64,000 nucleotides of DNA from Streptomyces melanogenes (lineage in GTDB: Bacteria; Actinomycetota; Actinomycetes; Streptomycetales; Streptomycetaceae). Location: positions 744,001 through 808,000 of the forward strand of contig NZ_BMTS01000001.1 of NCBI RefSeq assembly GCF_014649795.1, read 5' to 3'. Each line of letters begins with the position of its first letter. Positions within the stretch are counted from its first letter, which is position 1. Positions 53,520 through 62,539 of the stretch are shown here, piece after piece. The translations under genes and the position numbers were made by a program. A model generated the notes under the pieces. The model was given only the letters and a program-made list of their open reading frames with translations. It made no database searches and was not told where the DNA came from.

Positions 53520-53969
53520 CTACTGGCAGAGCGCGAAGGCCGTCAGGCTCTGCGATCTGCTACCGGTGTTGGTCCCCCGGATGTACCAGGCGTTCCCGGA
53601 GGCGTACGAGTCGGTGAAGAAGATGTCGTAGCCGCTGGTCACGCCCCCACCACCGGTCGGCGCGGTACCCGCCGGGCACTCGGCGTACACGATCCCGTGG
53701 TCGCGGTTGCCTTGGACGGTCACGGAGGCGCCGTACACCGGTGTTCCGGCCTGTGCCGCTGCGGCCTTGACCGGTTTCGGCGGCGGTTTGGGCGCGCCGG
53801 AATCCGACGACGCCGATGCGGCGGTGGCGATACCCACGGTCGCGATGACAGCGGCCGCGATACCCGCCGCCTCCCGCGCACTCTGGTTCCAACCAGTGGA
53901 CCGGTCCGCTGAGCGGACCGCCGACTGGCGTGCCCGACCGGGCCCGGGCATTCTCGCGCTGTGCCGCAT
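53520..53969 (-). CDS. Exported small protein, unknown function
   Basis: About 149 residues from ATG 53969. A basic N-terminal segment is followed by one hydrophobic stretch (AAGIAAAVIATVGIATAASA, about 48-68) that is a late signal peptide or anchor, then a Pro/Lys linker and a C-terminal domain of about 75 residues with two Cys (YAECPAGTAP, FALCQ) and GGGGVTSGYDIFFTDSYASGNAWYIRGTN. The start is uncertain (ATG 53951 also possible). Family not recognised with certainty. Divergent from the Tat-exported repeat protein. Confidence 0.6.
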   Translation of the reverse strand: MRHSARMPGPGRARQSAVRSADRSTGWNQSAREAAGIAAAVIATVGIATAASASSDSGAPKPPPKPVKAAAAQAGTPVYGASVTVQGNRDHGIVYAECPAGTAPTGGGGVTSGYDIFFTDSYASGNAWYIRGTNTGSRSQSLTAFALCQ

Positions 53970-54073
53970 CTGTTCGTACGCGCGGGACTTCGAGGGAGCA
54001 GGTACGGGCCAAGCAGCCGTCACCGTATGGCTGTTGGGCGCTCCAGAAGCCGATGAGACGGGAGTGGGCAAAG

Positions 54074-54805
54074 GTGAAGAGATCGGAAAACGTGAGCCGG
54101 AGAGGTGTGCTCCGCATCGGCGGAACTGCGGTCGCGGCGGGTCTCGTCGGCCTCGCTGTCCCCCCGGCGGCCTCGGCGGCGGTACGAGGGCGTGCCCCGC
54201 TGGGCATCAGCGCCGGAAGCACGTTCATGGCGTGGAAGGGTATTTCCGGGGACCAGCGGATCTGGTGGAACGGGCTGCAGAACGGCGGTACTTGGACCGG
54301 GCCGCAGCCGGTGCCGGGCGCGAACACGAATGCCGGGGTTGCCTTGGCGGGCCAGTCCGGTGGTCCGCTCCACATGACGTGGAAGGGCGTTGAAGGGGAT
54401 CAGCGGGTCTTCTGGAACACGTATCTCGGCAGTTCCACGGGCTGGACCGGGCCGCAGCCGATCGACGGCGCGTTCACCAGCGGCGGCGTCGCCCTGGCCG
54501 GCCCACCGGACGGGAGCCTGCAGCTGGCGTGGAAGGGCGCCCCCGGCGACCAGCGGATCTGGTGGAGCCGGCTCTACGCGGGGGCGACGAGTTGGACGGC
54601 TCCGCAGGTGGTACCCAGCGCCAACACCAGTGTGGGCCCGGCTCTCACCGTCTACGGCGATTCCCCCTACATGACCTGGAAGGGCGTCGAGGGCGACGAG
54701 CTCATCTGGTGGAGCCGTTTCAACGGCAGCACGTGGACCGCGCCCCAGTCCGTCCCCAGTGCCAGCACAAGTTTCCGTCCTGCGTTGGCGACTCTGGGGG
54801 TTTGA
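54074..54805 (+). CDS. Tat-exported beta-propeller-like repeat protein (possible lectin)
   Basis: 243 residues from GTG 54074 (ATG 54053 and GTG 54092 are alternatives). A twin-arginine signal is present: SRRGVLRIGG followed by a hydrophobic core ending PAASA. The mature part has four repeats of about 47 residues with the core (M/L)xWKGxxGDxxIWW and a TWTGPQP-type strand, the layout of blade-repeat lectins or sialidase-like propellers. No catalytic residues identifiable. A carbohydrate-binding role is plausible. Confidence 0.7.
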   Translation: MKRSENVSRRGVLRIGGTAVAAGLVGLAVPPAASAAVRGRAPLGISAGSTFMAWKGISGDQRIWWNGLQNGGTWTGPQPVPGANTNAGVALAGQSGGPLHMTWKGVEGDQRVFWNTYLGSSTGWTGPQPIDGAFTSGGVALAGPPDGSLQLAWKGAPGDQRIWWSRLYAGATSWTAPQVVPSANTSVGPALTVYGDSPYMTWKGVEGDELIWWSRFNGSTWTAPQSVPSASTSFRPALATLGV

Positions 54806-54846
54806 GGGGGTACGGGCTGTGGGCGGGGCCAGGGGAAAGCCGCTTT

Positions 54847-56571
54847 TCACGGCTCGTCAGACACCAGCGACAGCTCCCACAATGTCTCCAAGGCGCAGTT
54901 GGCCGGGTAGTCGTACGGCAGGTGGCGGGCGTAGTGCTGCTGGGCGATCGTGATCTGTTGGACCATGGTGTGGGTCAGGCGCAGGTTCTGTGTGGTGTCC
55001 AGGCCTGGGGCGTAGCCCGCGACGAAGGTGTCGAACGGGAGGCCCTCGGTGTGGTGGGCCAGGGCGGTGCCCAGAGTGCGCAGGGGGCCCGTCATGTGGC
55101 GGCGGGCGGCGCTGTGGAAGTGCATGCCCTGCCGGTAGGACGCGTCCAGCAGCATGCACACCGCCCAGTAGTGGAGGTTCGCGAGGTGGCGTAGGGCCGG
55201 GACCGTTTCGTCGGGGACGGGGGTGCCGGACGGGGGCAGCCCGCTGGAGTGGCTGAGGGGGACGACCGGGTGGTCGGGGCTGGCCGGGTTCCATACGTCC
55301 GTGCAGTCCTGGAGGGCGGGGTGGGTGGCTTCGAACATGGACCGGAACAGCGTGAAGTGTTCGCTTTCCCCTTCCTCGCGCAGCAGCTCCAGGCGGGCGA
55401 ACCAGGACGTGTAGTCGAGCCGGTCCGGCTCCCGCTCCTGGAGGAGTTCCAGCACCCGGGTGACTTTGCGGTAGAGGCTGCCGACCTGGTTGGGGCGCGG
55501 AGCCGCAGGTGCCGTCGAGCCGAGCACCTCGTACAGGCGGTCGACGAAGGCGCGGTCCTCGGGTGTGTGCTGCTGGGCGGGGTCGACCGCGCTGGGCGAC
55601 GCCTCGACGTACACGTACTTGGCCAGAGAGTGCAGGCTCAGTGGTTCCAGTACGAAGTCGAAGGGATAGATGTCCTGCTCGTACGGGAACTGCTGGCGGC
55701 CGAGGTGAGGGGCCGCTCCGAGAGCGACGAGCAGCGAGTTGACGATGTCGAGGTGGGTCATCTCCTCGATGGCCACGCCCATCAGGTGCAGTGGGCGGCC
55801 TCCGTAGCGGTGGCTGGGCCAGCCGGCGAGGTCGGCGAAACGCGGCACCTTGATCGAGAAGGCGGCGTAGAGGTACTGGACGAGCAGCGAGTGCTCGATC
55901 TCCGCGCCGTCGCGCAGCAGACGGATCAGTTCCAGCGTCGGATCGTCGAACACGGGGGTGTATCCGAGCCGTTCGGTGTCTGCCGTGGTGAGCGTTGGTG
56001 TCCTGCTCAGCCGGGGTGTGGTCTCGGGAGGTGTGGCGGGCGGGCCGAGTTCGCGTTCTGGCGGGGCCGCGCTCTGTGCGGCGGCCAGTACGGCCGCCCG
56101 GTAGCGCTCGTAGTCCGTGCAGCGGCATACGTGTGAGCCGAGTACGGTGTCGATGGTCTCCTGCAGTGGTTGTTCCGCTTCGTTTGCGGCGTGGTCGACG
56201 ACGACGCTTCCGGCGACCGCGAACCCGGCCGCGCAGTATCCGCACTGGAACGCCTCACGCTCCAGGAACGCCTGCTGTACGGGGTGCAGTGCGCCCTCGG
56301 CCGCCAGGCCCTCGACGGTGGTGACGTCCCATCCGCGCACGTGCCGCATGCTGGTCATACAGGCCTGACGGGTCACCAGGGGCGCTTGGGGGCGGGTGCG
56401 GACCGCGACGGTGCAGGCGCGGCACTCCCCGATGGAGCAGCCGATCTTCGTTCCGGTCAGGCCCAGGTCCTCGTGCAGGAAGTGGACGAGCGACATGTCG
56501 CCGGGCACGGAACGGCCGTGGTGGCGCACGCCGTTGACGGTCAGGTCCAGGTCGGTGTTCGGCTCTTGCAT
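54847..56571 (-). CDS. Fusion of 2Fe-2S subunit and ferritin-like (VioB/RebD type) domain
   Basis: 574 residues. Residues 1-170 are a xanthine-dehydrogenase-type iron-sulfur subunit with all eight Cys: 45, 50, 53, 71 and 110, 113, 149, 151. After a Pro-rich linker (170-205), residues about 208-570 are a ferritin-like domain as in iminophenyl-pyruvate dimer synthases: EIEHSLLVQYLYAAF (Glu226/His227), IEEMTHLDIVNSLL (Glu269, Glu270, His273) and EEGESEHFTLF. Start ATG overlaps the upstream stop (ATGA), so both are coupled. No flavin subunit is nearby. I know of no common enzyme with this fusion. Confidence 0.88.
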   Translation of the reverse strand: MQEPNTDLDLTVNGVRHHGRSVPGDMSLVHFLHEDLGLTGTKIGCSIGECRACTVAVRTRPQAPLVTRQACMTSMRHVRGWDVTTVEGLAAEGALHPVQQAFLEREAFQCGYCAAGFAVAGSVVVDHAANEAEQPLQETIDTVLGSHVCRCTDYERYRAAVLAAAQSAAPPERELGPPATPPETTPRLSRTPTLTTADTERLGYTPVFDDPTLELIRLLRDGAEIEHSLLVQYLYAAFSIKVPRFADLAGWPSHRYGGRPLHLMGVAIEEMTHLDIVNSLLVALGAAPHLGRQQFPYEQDIYPFDFVLEPLSLHSLAKYVYVEASPSAVDPAQQHTPEDRAFVDRLYEVLGSTAPAAPRPNQVGSLYRKVTRVLELLQEREPDRLDYTSWFARLELLREEGESEHFTLFRSMFEATHPALQDCTDVWNPASPDHPVVPLSHSSGLPPSGTPVPDETVPALRHLANLHYWAVCMLLDASYRQGMHFHSAARRHMTGPLRTLGTALAHHTEGLPFDTFVAGYAPGLDTTQNLRLTHTMVQQITIAQQHYARHLPYDYPANCALETLWELSLVSDEP

Positions 56572-59288
56572 CACGACCGCCCGTCGTCGGGGAGTGGCAG
56601 GTCCGCCAGGCGGATGGGGGTACGGGAGGGCCAGCAGCGGTCGTCGCCCTGTCCGAGGGCGTGCGCGACGGCGTTGGCCACGGCCGGTGCGACGCTCGTC
56701 ATGGTCGCTTCTCCGATCCCCTTGTGGCGCAGGCTCGGACTTCCTGGACCGAGCACACCCGCCGACGGCAGGGGAACGAGGACCGTCTCGCGCCGGATCC
56801 CGGTGATGTCGGCGTAGCGTGCCAGCCGGTAGCGGTCGAAGTTGACGTAGGGACCGGCACCGGTCTCCGGCGGCAGTTCCTCGTGCAGGGTGTGGGAGAT
56901 CCCCATGGCCAGCCCGCCCGCCACCTGGCCCTCCAACGCGGTCGGCAGCAGTGGGTCGCCCGCGTCCAGGAACGTCACCGCGTCCACGACACGGATCGTC
57001 CCGTGCCGGGGCACGATCTCCACGCCGATGAGGTGTCCGGCGGCCGCGTACAGCGACCGGGGCACGACGTCCCCGCCCGGCCCGCGCGCGGTCGGGGCTC
57101 TGAGCGGGCCGACCGGTGGGAGTGGCACGGGGTCGTCGTCCGGCGAGCGGACGAGCGCCAGCGCGTCGACGGACGCCTCGTGGGACACCCCGTCCACCTG
57201 GAACGTCGCCTGCGACCAGCCGTTGCAGAAGTAGCCGTGCGCCATGACGCACGTCTGGCCGCCCGTACGCACCAGCTCACCCGCCAGTGCGGCCAGCGGC
57301 ACTTCGGGGCGGCCCGGCAGCCGTACCGCACCGTCGTGCCAGGCCGCCAGCAGGTCGGCGTCGCTCAAGGCGGGCTCGTTGAGGAGCGTGCGTGCCACGG
57401 GCAGCAGGCGCAGCCGCAGGAGTGCGCGGCACGCCTCCCGTACCGCGTGCACATGGAAGAACGCCGTCTTCGACGCGCTGCTCGCCCCGTGCGACAGCGA
57501 GATCTTGACCTGGTCGTGCAGTCCGAGCTCCTTGAGCCGCTGGGCGAAGCGCTCGAAGGGACCCACCACACCGAGCCGGGCCACCGCCTCCGCCCCCAGC
57601 ACGTCGTGGGCGGCCCGCTCCAGAGCGGCGCGGGAGCCCTGCCCCATCTCCACGCTCTGGCCCCACACCACGATCCGGCCGTCCCCGGTCACCTGCACGG
57701 CCGTGTAGACACTGTCCTGGCTGGTTCCGTACGCCTCCATGCAGCAGGCGAAGCCGACCCCGTACAGCGTGCCGTCGCCGCGCGCGGCGACCCGGTCGCG
57801 GGCCTCGTCGCGCTGCCGCCACAGGGTGTGGTCGCGGGCCGCCGCACAGACTTCGGCGGCGCCGACGTGGAACCGCAGCGGAGTCCCCGCGAGGTCCGTG
57901 TCCGGGGCAGGAGCGCCGGGTGACCCGTCGGCGCCGGCGCGGACCACGTTGGCCAGGCGGACGTCGATGGGATCCATGCCCAGGCCCCGTACCGCGAACC
58001 GGTCGAGCGCGGTCTCCAGGTTGAACGCCACCTGCGGGATGCCGAAGCCGCGCATGGAGCCGACGGCGGGGATCGCCCGCTCCATCACGATGGCGTGCAC
58101 CGAGGCCCGCGGCACCCGGTAGGGGCCGGTGGCGTGCAGGGCCGCGAGCCCCAGGACCGGACCGTTGAGGTTGGCCTCGACACCCCCGTGCAGCACGACG
58201 AACGACCGCACCGCCCGGATCCGCCCGTCGGGGTCCGCCCGGATCCAGCTGCGGACGCCGGAGGCGTGTCGCTTCAGACCGCCCTGGAACTGCTCGCGCC
58301 GGTCGTACGCCAGCCGGACCGGCCCGGGCGCGAACACCGCGGCGAGCGCCAGGTAGTACGGGAACGGCGACTTGTCCCGGCCCCCGAACCCACCCCCGCA
58401 GTCCTTCGACCACAGCCGCACGGCCCGCACGCTCGGATGTGCCGCGCGGCCGAGCAGCGTCTGGATGTCCGGCACGTCACCGTGCGGCGACTGCGTGCCG
58501 AGCACCAGATGCAGTGTGCCGGAGGAGTGGTCCAGCCAGGCAAGTCCGGCCTCCGGTTCCAGGAACCCCGGGTCGGTCTGCTGGGTGAACGTCGTGGTGA
58601 CGGCGCCGAGCGCTCCGGGCTGGGCCATGTCGCCCGCGATCGCCGAGAACAGCTGTTCCGCGTCGGTGTCGGGCTGCCCGTTCCTGACGAACGTGCTCTG
58701 GGCGGCGTCGTAGGTGACACGCCCCCGGTTCCAGTGGGAGTACCCGTTGGGCACGGTGGCGTCCAGCAGGTAGTGCGCCTGGCGCGGCGTGCCGGTGAAG
58801 CTCCGCTGCGTCCATGCCTCCAGATCCTGCGCGAGCAGCTGCTCTTCCGTGGGCGGCTGGACGCCGGTGGCGGGGGCGGGCCCGTACACGACAGGAGCAG
58901 CGCCTTCGCGCAGCTCCTGTGCCGCGCGTCGGAACCGTACGAAGTCGTCGTAGACCACAATCGCCACTGGCTGGCCGATGTAGTCGGCCTTCTCGCCCGC
59001 GGGCAGCAGCGCCTGGACGTTGTCGGCGGACACCCGGTTGCTGTACGGGGGCTGCGGGAGGTCCGCGGCGGTGACGACCACGTCGGGCCGCAGCTCGACC
59101 GGCAGCCGTGCGAAATCCACCCCCGTGAAGACCCGGTCGACGTGCCGGCTGCGCAGCAGCAGGGCGTGTCCGCAGTCCGTGGGCCACCCCACGGCGGCCA
59201 TGTCCACCGGCCGGAAGTCGCTGGCGAACACCTTTTCCCCGGTCACTCTGCGCATGCGCCCGTCGGCGGCGTCGCCGTCACTGCCCAT
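56571..59288 (-). CDS. Molybdopterin-binding oxidoreductase (xanthine dehydrogenase superfamily)
   Basis: 905 residues from ATG 59288 (frame open to 59327). Small and large molybdopterin domains with GEKVFASDF near the start, CGGGFGGRD, GSMRGFGIPQ, a glutamine-rich VEMGQGSRAALE and the C-terminal HKGIGEATMTSVAPAVANAV carrying the catalytic Glu. The FAD subunit is missing from the operon, as in isoquinoline 1-oxidoreductase-type enzymes that hand electrons to other carriers. Its electron-transfer partner is the coupled 2Fe-2S/ferritin fusion. Confidence 0.9.
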   Translation of the reverse strand: MGSDGDAADGRMRRVTGEKVFASDFRPVDMAAVGWPTDCGHALLLRSRHVDRVFTGVDFARLPVELRPDVVVTAADLPQPPYSNRVSADNVQALLPAGEKADYIGQPVAIVVYDDFVRFRRAAQELREGAAPVVYGPAPATGVQPPTEEQLLAQDLEAWTQRSFTGTPRQAHYLLDATVPNGYSHWNRGRVTYDAAQSTFVRNGQPDTDAEQLFSAIAGDMAQPGALGAVTTTFTQQTDPGFLEPEAGLAWLDHSSGTLHLVLGTQSPHGDVPDIQTLLGRAAHPSVRAVRLWSKDCGGGFGGRDKSPFPYYLALAAVFAPGPVRLAYDRREQFQGGLKRHASGVRSWIRADPDGRIRAVRSFVVLHGGVEANLNGPVLGLAALHATGPYRVPRASVHAIVMERAIPAVGSMRGFGIPQVAFNLETALDRFAVRGLGMDPIDVRLANVVRAGADGSPGAPAPDTDLAGTPLRFHVGAAEVCAAARDHTLWRQRDEARDRVAARGDGTLYGVGFACCMEAYGTSQDSVYTAVQVTGDGRIVVWGQSVEMGQGSRAALERAAHDVLGAEAVARLGVVGPFERFAQRLKELGLHDQVKISLSHGASSASKTAFFHVHAVREACRALLRLRLLPVARTLLNEPALSDADLLAAWHDGAVRLPGRPEVPLAALAGELVRTGGQTCVMAHGYFCNGWSQATFQVDGVSHEASVDALALVRSPDDDPVPLPPVGPLRAPTARGPGGDVVPRSLYAAAGHLIGVEIVPRHGTIRVVDAVTFLDAGDPLLPTALEGQVAGGLAMGISHTLHEELPPETGAGPYVNFDRYRLARYADITGIRRETVLVPLPSAGVLGPGSPSLRHKGIGEATMTSVAPAVANAVAHALGQGDDRCWPSRTPIRLADLPLPDDGRS

Positions 59289-59354
59289 GCGTCCGACCTC
59301 AACACCCCCCACCGCGCCCGGCAACATACGGTGCGCCTTATGGGGCCGTCGAGG

Positions 59355-62204
59355 TCACCCCGAAGGGCGGCCGAGGCGACGAGCCTCCTTGTGGGCGCCG
59401 ATGCTCTTCAGGGCCCGGATCACCTCCTGGGCCCGGCTGGGGCCGGGCCGCCGGTCGTGGCTGAGCAGACCTTGGACGGCGTTTCTCACCAGGGCGAGCG
59501 CGGGGGTGCCGTCGAGTTCCCGGTGGGCGAGGTCGAGATCGGATGTGAGCGCCTCCCATTCGTAGTCGGACTCGACACCGGAGACTCTGCGGCGGACGGC
59601 CTCCGCCAGTGCCCGGGCCGCCTCGTCGCGTCGGCCGATGGCGAGGAGGAGGCGGGCCTTGCGTCGGAAGTGTGGGGGGACCTGCCAGTCCAGGACCGCA
59701 CCGCGCGCGTGATCCTCGTCCAGCTTGGTGATCAGCTCGGCGATGTCGATGTCGGCGAGGGTGTGCGGCACGGCGGCGGCCCGTTCCTCGGGCGAGCGCG
59801 TGAGGGTGTCGGCCCACTCCAGCTCGTAGACGGCCCAGCCGTCCAGCATCAGGTCGATCTGCCCGTAGCCGAGGCCGGGAGCGGAACGGGACTGCCGGTA
59901 GTGGTGGTTGAGCTGGAAGCGCCGGTGCGTGTTGTTCGTCCGGTCCGCCACGTCCAGCACCATGACGCTGTTCGCGTCGATGTCCACCGTCAGCTCGACG
60001 TGCACCGCCGACTGCGGGGAGGGCAGGGTGATCGTGCAGATCTCGACGTCTTCGTGGGACGTCTTGGACTTCTCGATCACCGGAATGACGACGTCGGCTC
60101 CCGGTGGGCCTTCGAACACGAACTCCTCGGACCGCTTCGTGGGGATCGTGGTCAGCCTGTCCACCAGCACATGGCTGCTCGCGTCCGCAGCCGGTGTCTT
60201 GCGCAGCCGGTGTTCGCCACCGGTCCCCTGTGCGCCGCTTCCGCTCACGGGCGTGCATCGGATGCCGATACCCCGATGGCTCATGTCGAGCAGCAGCACG
60301 TCCTTTTGCAGCCCTTGCAGTACCCCGGCTTGCATCGCCAGTCCGTGGCAGACGGCGAACTCCTGGTAGAGGTCGATGAATTCGGCGTCGGGCAGCAGTC
60401 TTTCGAGGGCTTCGCGGACGGTGAACGTCTTTCCGCCCTGTCCGGTGAGCAGGACGGCGTCGATGGGCGGGCGGTCCCACGCGTCGTCGACGGCCGTGCG
60501 CGCGACGTACGCGAACCGTGCCGTCAGTTCTTCGCACACGTCCCGGAACTCGGCGCGGTCGACGGTGAAGTCGTGCGACATCACCTGCGATCCGACCTCG
60601 ATGTCCTGGATGGCGACCACCGCCGACTGGTGCGTGGTCAGCAACTGCTTGGCGCGCTCGGCCTCTTTGAGGACCTGTGCCTCCAGCGCGGCGTCGAAGA
60701 CCACCGCGCTGTTCCAGGCGAAGAGGCGCTGCTTCAGCCGGGCCGCGAGCGCCGCGTCGAAGTCGAGGCCGCCGAGGTGGTTGTCGCCGTAGACCGACTT
60801 GACCTCCAGCACACCGTCGCCCGCTTCGACGACCGCGACGTCCAGGGTGCCGCCGCCGAGGTCGACGACGAGGGCGTGGCCCTCCCAGCCGGGACGGTCC
60901 ACGAGCAGCAGATAGGCCGCGACATTGGGTTCGCCGACCATCCGGGCGACGCGCAGCCCCGCCAGTTCGAAGGCGCGCAACAGGCTGTTGGCCTGTCGGA
61001 TGCTGAAGTTGGCGGGGTAGGCGATCACGGCGTCCTGCGGCAGCCGCCCCAGGGCGTCCTCGGCGTTGCCGCGCAGGCTTCTGATGACCAGCGACGCCAG
61101 TAGTTCCGGCGACAGCTCCTTTCCGTCGAGCGACAGGGCGTAGTCGGTGCCGAGGTGACGCTTGACGGCCCGCACGGTGCGCCCGGGGGAGAAGTGCTCC
61201 AGCTCCACGGCGCGCGAGCCCACCAGATAGCTGAAGTCCGGGAGGAACGTGACCACGGACGGCACCAGTTTCCTGCCGTCCCCGGCTGGTAGGAGGTGTA
61301 CGTTGCGGTCGGTGTCCATCACCGCGATGACCGAGGTCGTGGTGCCGAAGTCGATGGCGAAGATCGCCCGGTCGGGGATCCTGGTGCTGGCCGCCCGGAC
61401 GACCGACCGCTGTCTGATCTCCTCGCCCACCCCGGCCGAGGCCCGCCACTCGTTTCTCTTGCGCGGCGAGACGAGTTCGAGGTCGACGAGTGCCGCCGGT
61501 TCGACGCGGGAGTACGGGCGCTGGAGCGGCTTCTCGTACTGCCGGGCGAGCCTGGGGACCCGTTCCGTCAGGAACGCGTCGAGCTGTCCGACGGTGACAC
61601 ATCGCCCTTCGTCCCCGAAGGCCTCCTGGAGGGCCTGGGAGAAGATGCCCGACTCCAGCCGGGCGCTCTCGTACGAACTCGTCTCGGGTGCGCACGAGCA
61701 GAACGACACCATGCCGGGCGGGCAGAGCTTCTCCACGTCCACCTTGGCGGCGGTCGGGGAGAGTGACTTGCCGCCCGCCACGGCGGTACGGCAGGCGTCC
61801 AGCAGCAGCACGACGTGGGCGGCGCCGGTGGCCCGGAGCATCCGCACGAGGAGGTCGAACCTGAGGCTCGTCTCCTCCAGGGCCGAGGTGAGGGACTCCC
61901 GCGTGATGAGGTAGTCGTTCCCGTCCACGGTGGAGTGGAAGCCGTGGCCGCTGAAGAAGAAGAAAAGCCGGTCGATGGGGGCGGTGGCGTGCGTGGCCAG
62001 CTTGGCGATCGTACGGAGCACGTTGTGGCGGGTCGGCAGTGCCTCCGGCAGCCCGTCGGCGAAGGCGAAGACGGCGTCCGCCGGAATGTCCATGGACGCG
62101 GCGAGCGTGTCCCGCATCCGCAGCGCGTCCCGGTGGGCGAAGCGCAGATCCGCGATGTCCTCGTCCTCGTAGCGGGAGCATCCGACGGCCACCGCCACGT
62201 TCAC
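59355..62204 (-). CDS. Caspase-like peptidase fused to Hsp70 and helical tail
   Basis: 949 residues from GTG 62204 (GGGAGG upstream). Residues 1-245: peptidase C14 domain with catalytic His87 (FFFFSGHGF) and Cys138 (LLLDACR). From about 281: Hsp70 ATPase domain with phosphate-1 loop at Asp285 (AIDFGTTTSVIAVMD), phosphate-2 loop at Asp448 (VVDLGGGTLDVAVVE), EPNVAAY and adenosine loop VLLTGQGGKTFTVREAL. Then a beta-rich part and a TPR-like helical tail (about 830-949). ATP-sensing by the Hsp70 part could gate caspase activity, as in predicted NTP-dependent conflict or cell-death systems. Overlaps the upstream stop by 4 nt. Confidence 0.9.
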   Translation of the reverse strand: MNVAVAVGCSRYEDEDIADLRFAHRDALRMRDTLAASMDIPADAVFAFADGLPEALPTRHNVLRTIAKLATHATAPIDRLFFFFSGHGFHSTVDGNDYLITRESLTSALEETSLRFDLLVRMLRATGAAHVVLLLDACRTAVAGGKSLSPTAAKVDVEKLCPPGMVSFCSCAPETSSYESARLESGIFSQALQEAFGDEGRCVTVGQLDAFLTERVPRLARQYEKPLQRPYSRVEPAALVDLELVSPRKRNEWRASAGVGEEIRQRSVVRAASTRIPDRAIFAIDFGTTTSVIAVMDTDRNVHLLPAGDGRKLVPSVVTFLPDFSYLVGSRAVELEHFSPGRTVRAVKRHLGTDYALSLDGKELSPELLASLVIRSLRGNAEDALGRLPQDAVIAYPANFSIRQANSLLRAFELAGLRVARMVGEPNVAAYLLLVDRPGWEGHALVVDLGGGTLDVAVVEAGDGVLEVKSVYGDNHLGGLDFDAALAARLKQRLFAWNSAVVFDAALEAQVLKEAERAKQLLTTHQSAVVAIQDIEVGSQVMSHDFTVDRAEFRDVCEELTARFAYVARTAVDDAWDRPPIDAVLLTGQGGKTFTVREALERLLPDAEFIDLYQEFAVCHGLAMQAGVLQGLQKDVLLLDMSHRGIGIRCTPVSGSGAQGTGGEHRLRKTPAADASSHVLVDRLTTIPTKRSEEFVFEGPPGADVVIPVIEKSKTSHEDVEICTITLPSPQSAVHVELTVDIDANSVMVLDVADRTNNTHRRFQLNHHYRQSRSAPGLGYGQIDLMLDGWAVYELEWADTLTRSPEERAAAVPHTLADIDIAELITKLDEDHARGAVLDWQVPPHFRRKARLLLAIGRRDEAARALAEAVRRRVSGVESDYEWEALTSDLDLAHRELDGTPALALVRNAVQGLLSHDRRPGPSRAQEVIRALKSIGAHKEARRLGRPSG

Positions 62205-62539
62205 ACCGAGCCTCCCGCCCTCCGCTGGAAGATCAGCTTCATGCCGCCGTTGACCTCGGCGGAGGTGGCGCCGACGAGCCGGACCTCTCCCTTGGCGGTG
62301 ACCTGGACGTGCACCTCCAGGCCGGTCAGCTCCAGCGTGTCCGAGGCGGTGGAGGCCTGCTCGAAGACCCCGCCCACGTACTGGCACAGCGTGGCCACGT
62401 TCTGCGCCAGCGTGTCGGAACTGATCCGCGTGACCTGGGTGACGGCGGTGCGGGTACGGGAGAGGAACGACTTCTCCCCGTCGTCGACGCCGTAGTCGAC
62501 GGTGATCACCGGTACACCGGCATTCCGCGGATCTGACAC
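62201..62539 (-). CDS. CU044_2847/trypco1-like small protein
   Basis: 112 residues from GTG 62539 (AGGGGG upstream). A helical N-terminal half (RTRTAVTQVTRISSDTLAQNVATLCQYVGGVF) is followed by a beta half LELTGLEVHVQVTAKGEVRLVGATSAEVNGGMKLIFQRR, the pattern of the trypsin-co-occurring domain 1 (CU044_2847) family. Members adjoin caspase or trypsin-type effectors in predicted conflict systems. The stop overlaps the caspase-Hsp70 start (GTGA), so it is a true partner, probably sensor, adaptor or inhibitor. Confidence 0.75.
   Translation of the reverse strand: MSDPRNAGVPVITVDYGVDDGEKSFLSRTRTAVTQVTRISSDTLAQNVATLCQYVGGVFEQASTASDTLELTGLEVHVQVTAKGEVRLVGATSAEVNGGMKLIFQRRAGGSV

Noticed and set aside
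58095..61103. A 1002-codon plus-strand open frame across the caspase-Hsp70 and molybdenum genes
   Set aside because: It has no domain pattern, is full of Arg/Val/Gly from antisense reading of high-GC codons, and overlaps two genes with complete catalytic motifs on the other strand.
59338..62181. A 947-codon minus-strand frame parallel to the caspase-Hsp70 gene
   Set aside because: Arg/Gly-rich out-of-frame shadow; the accepted frame has the catalytic and ATP-site motifs.
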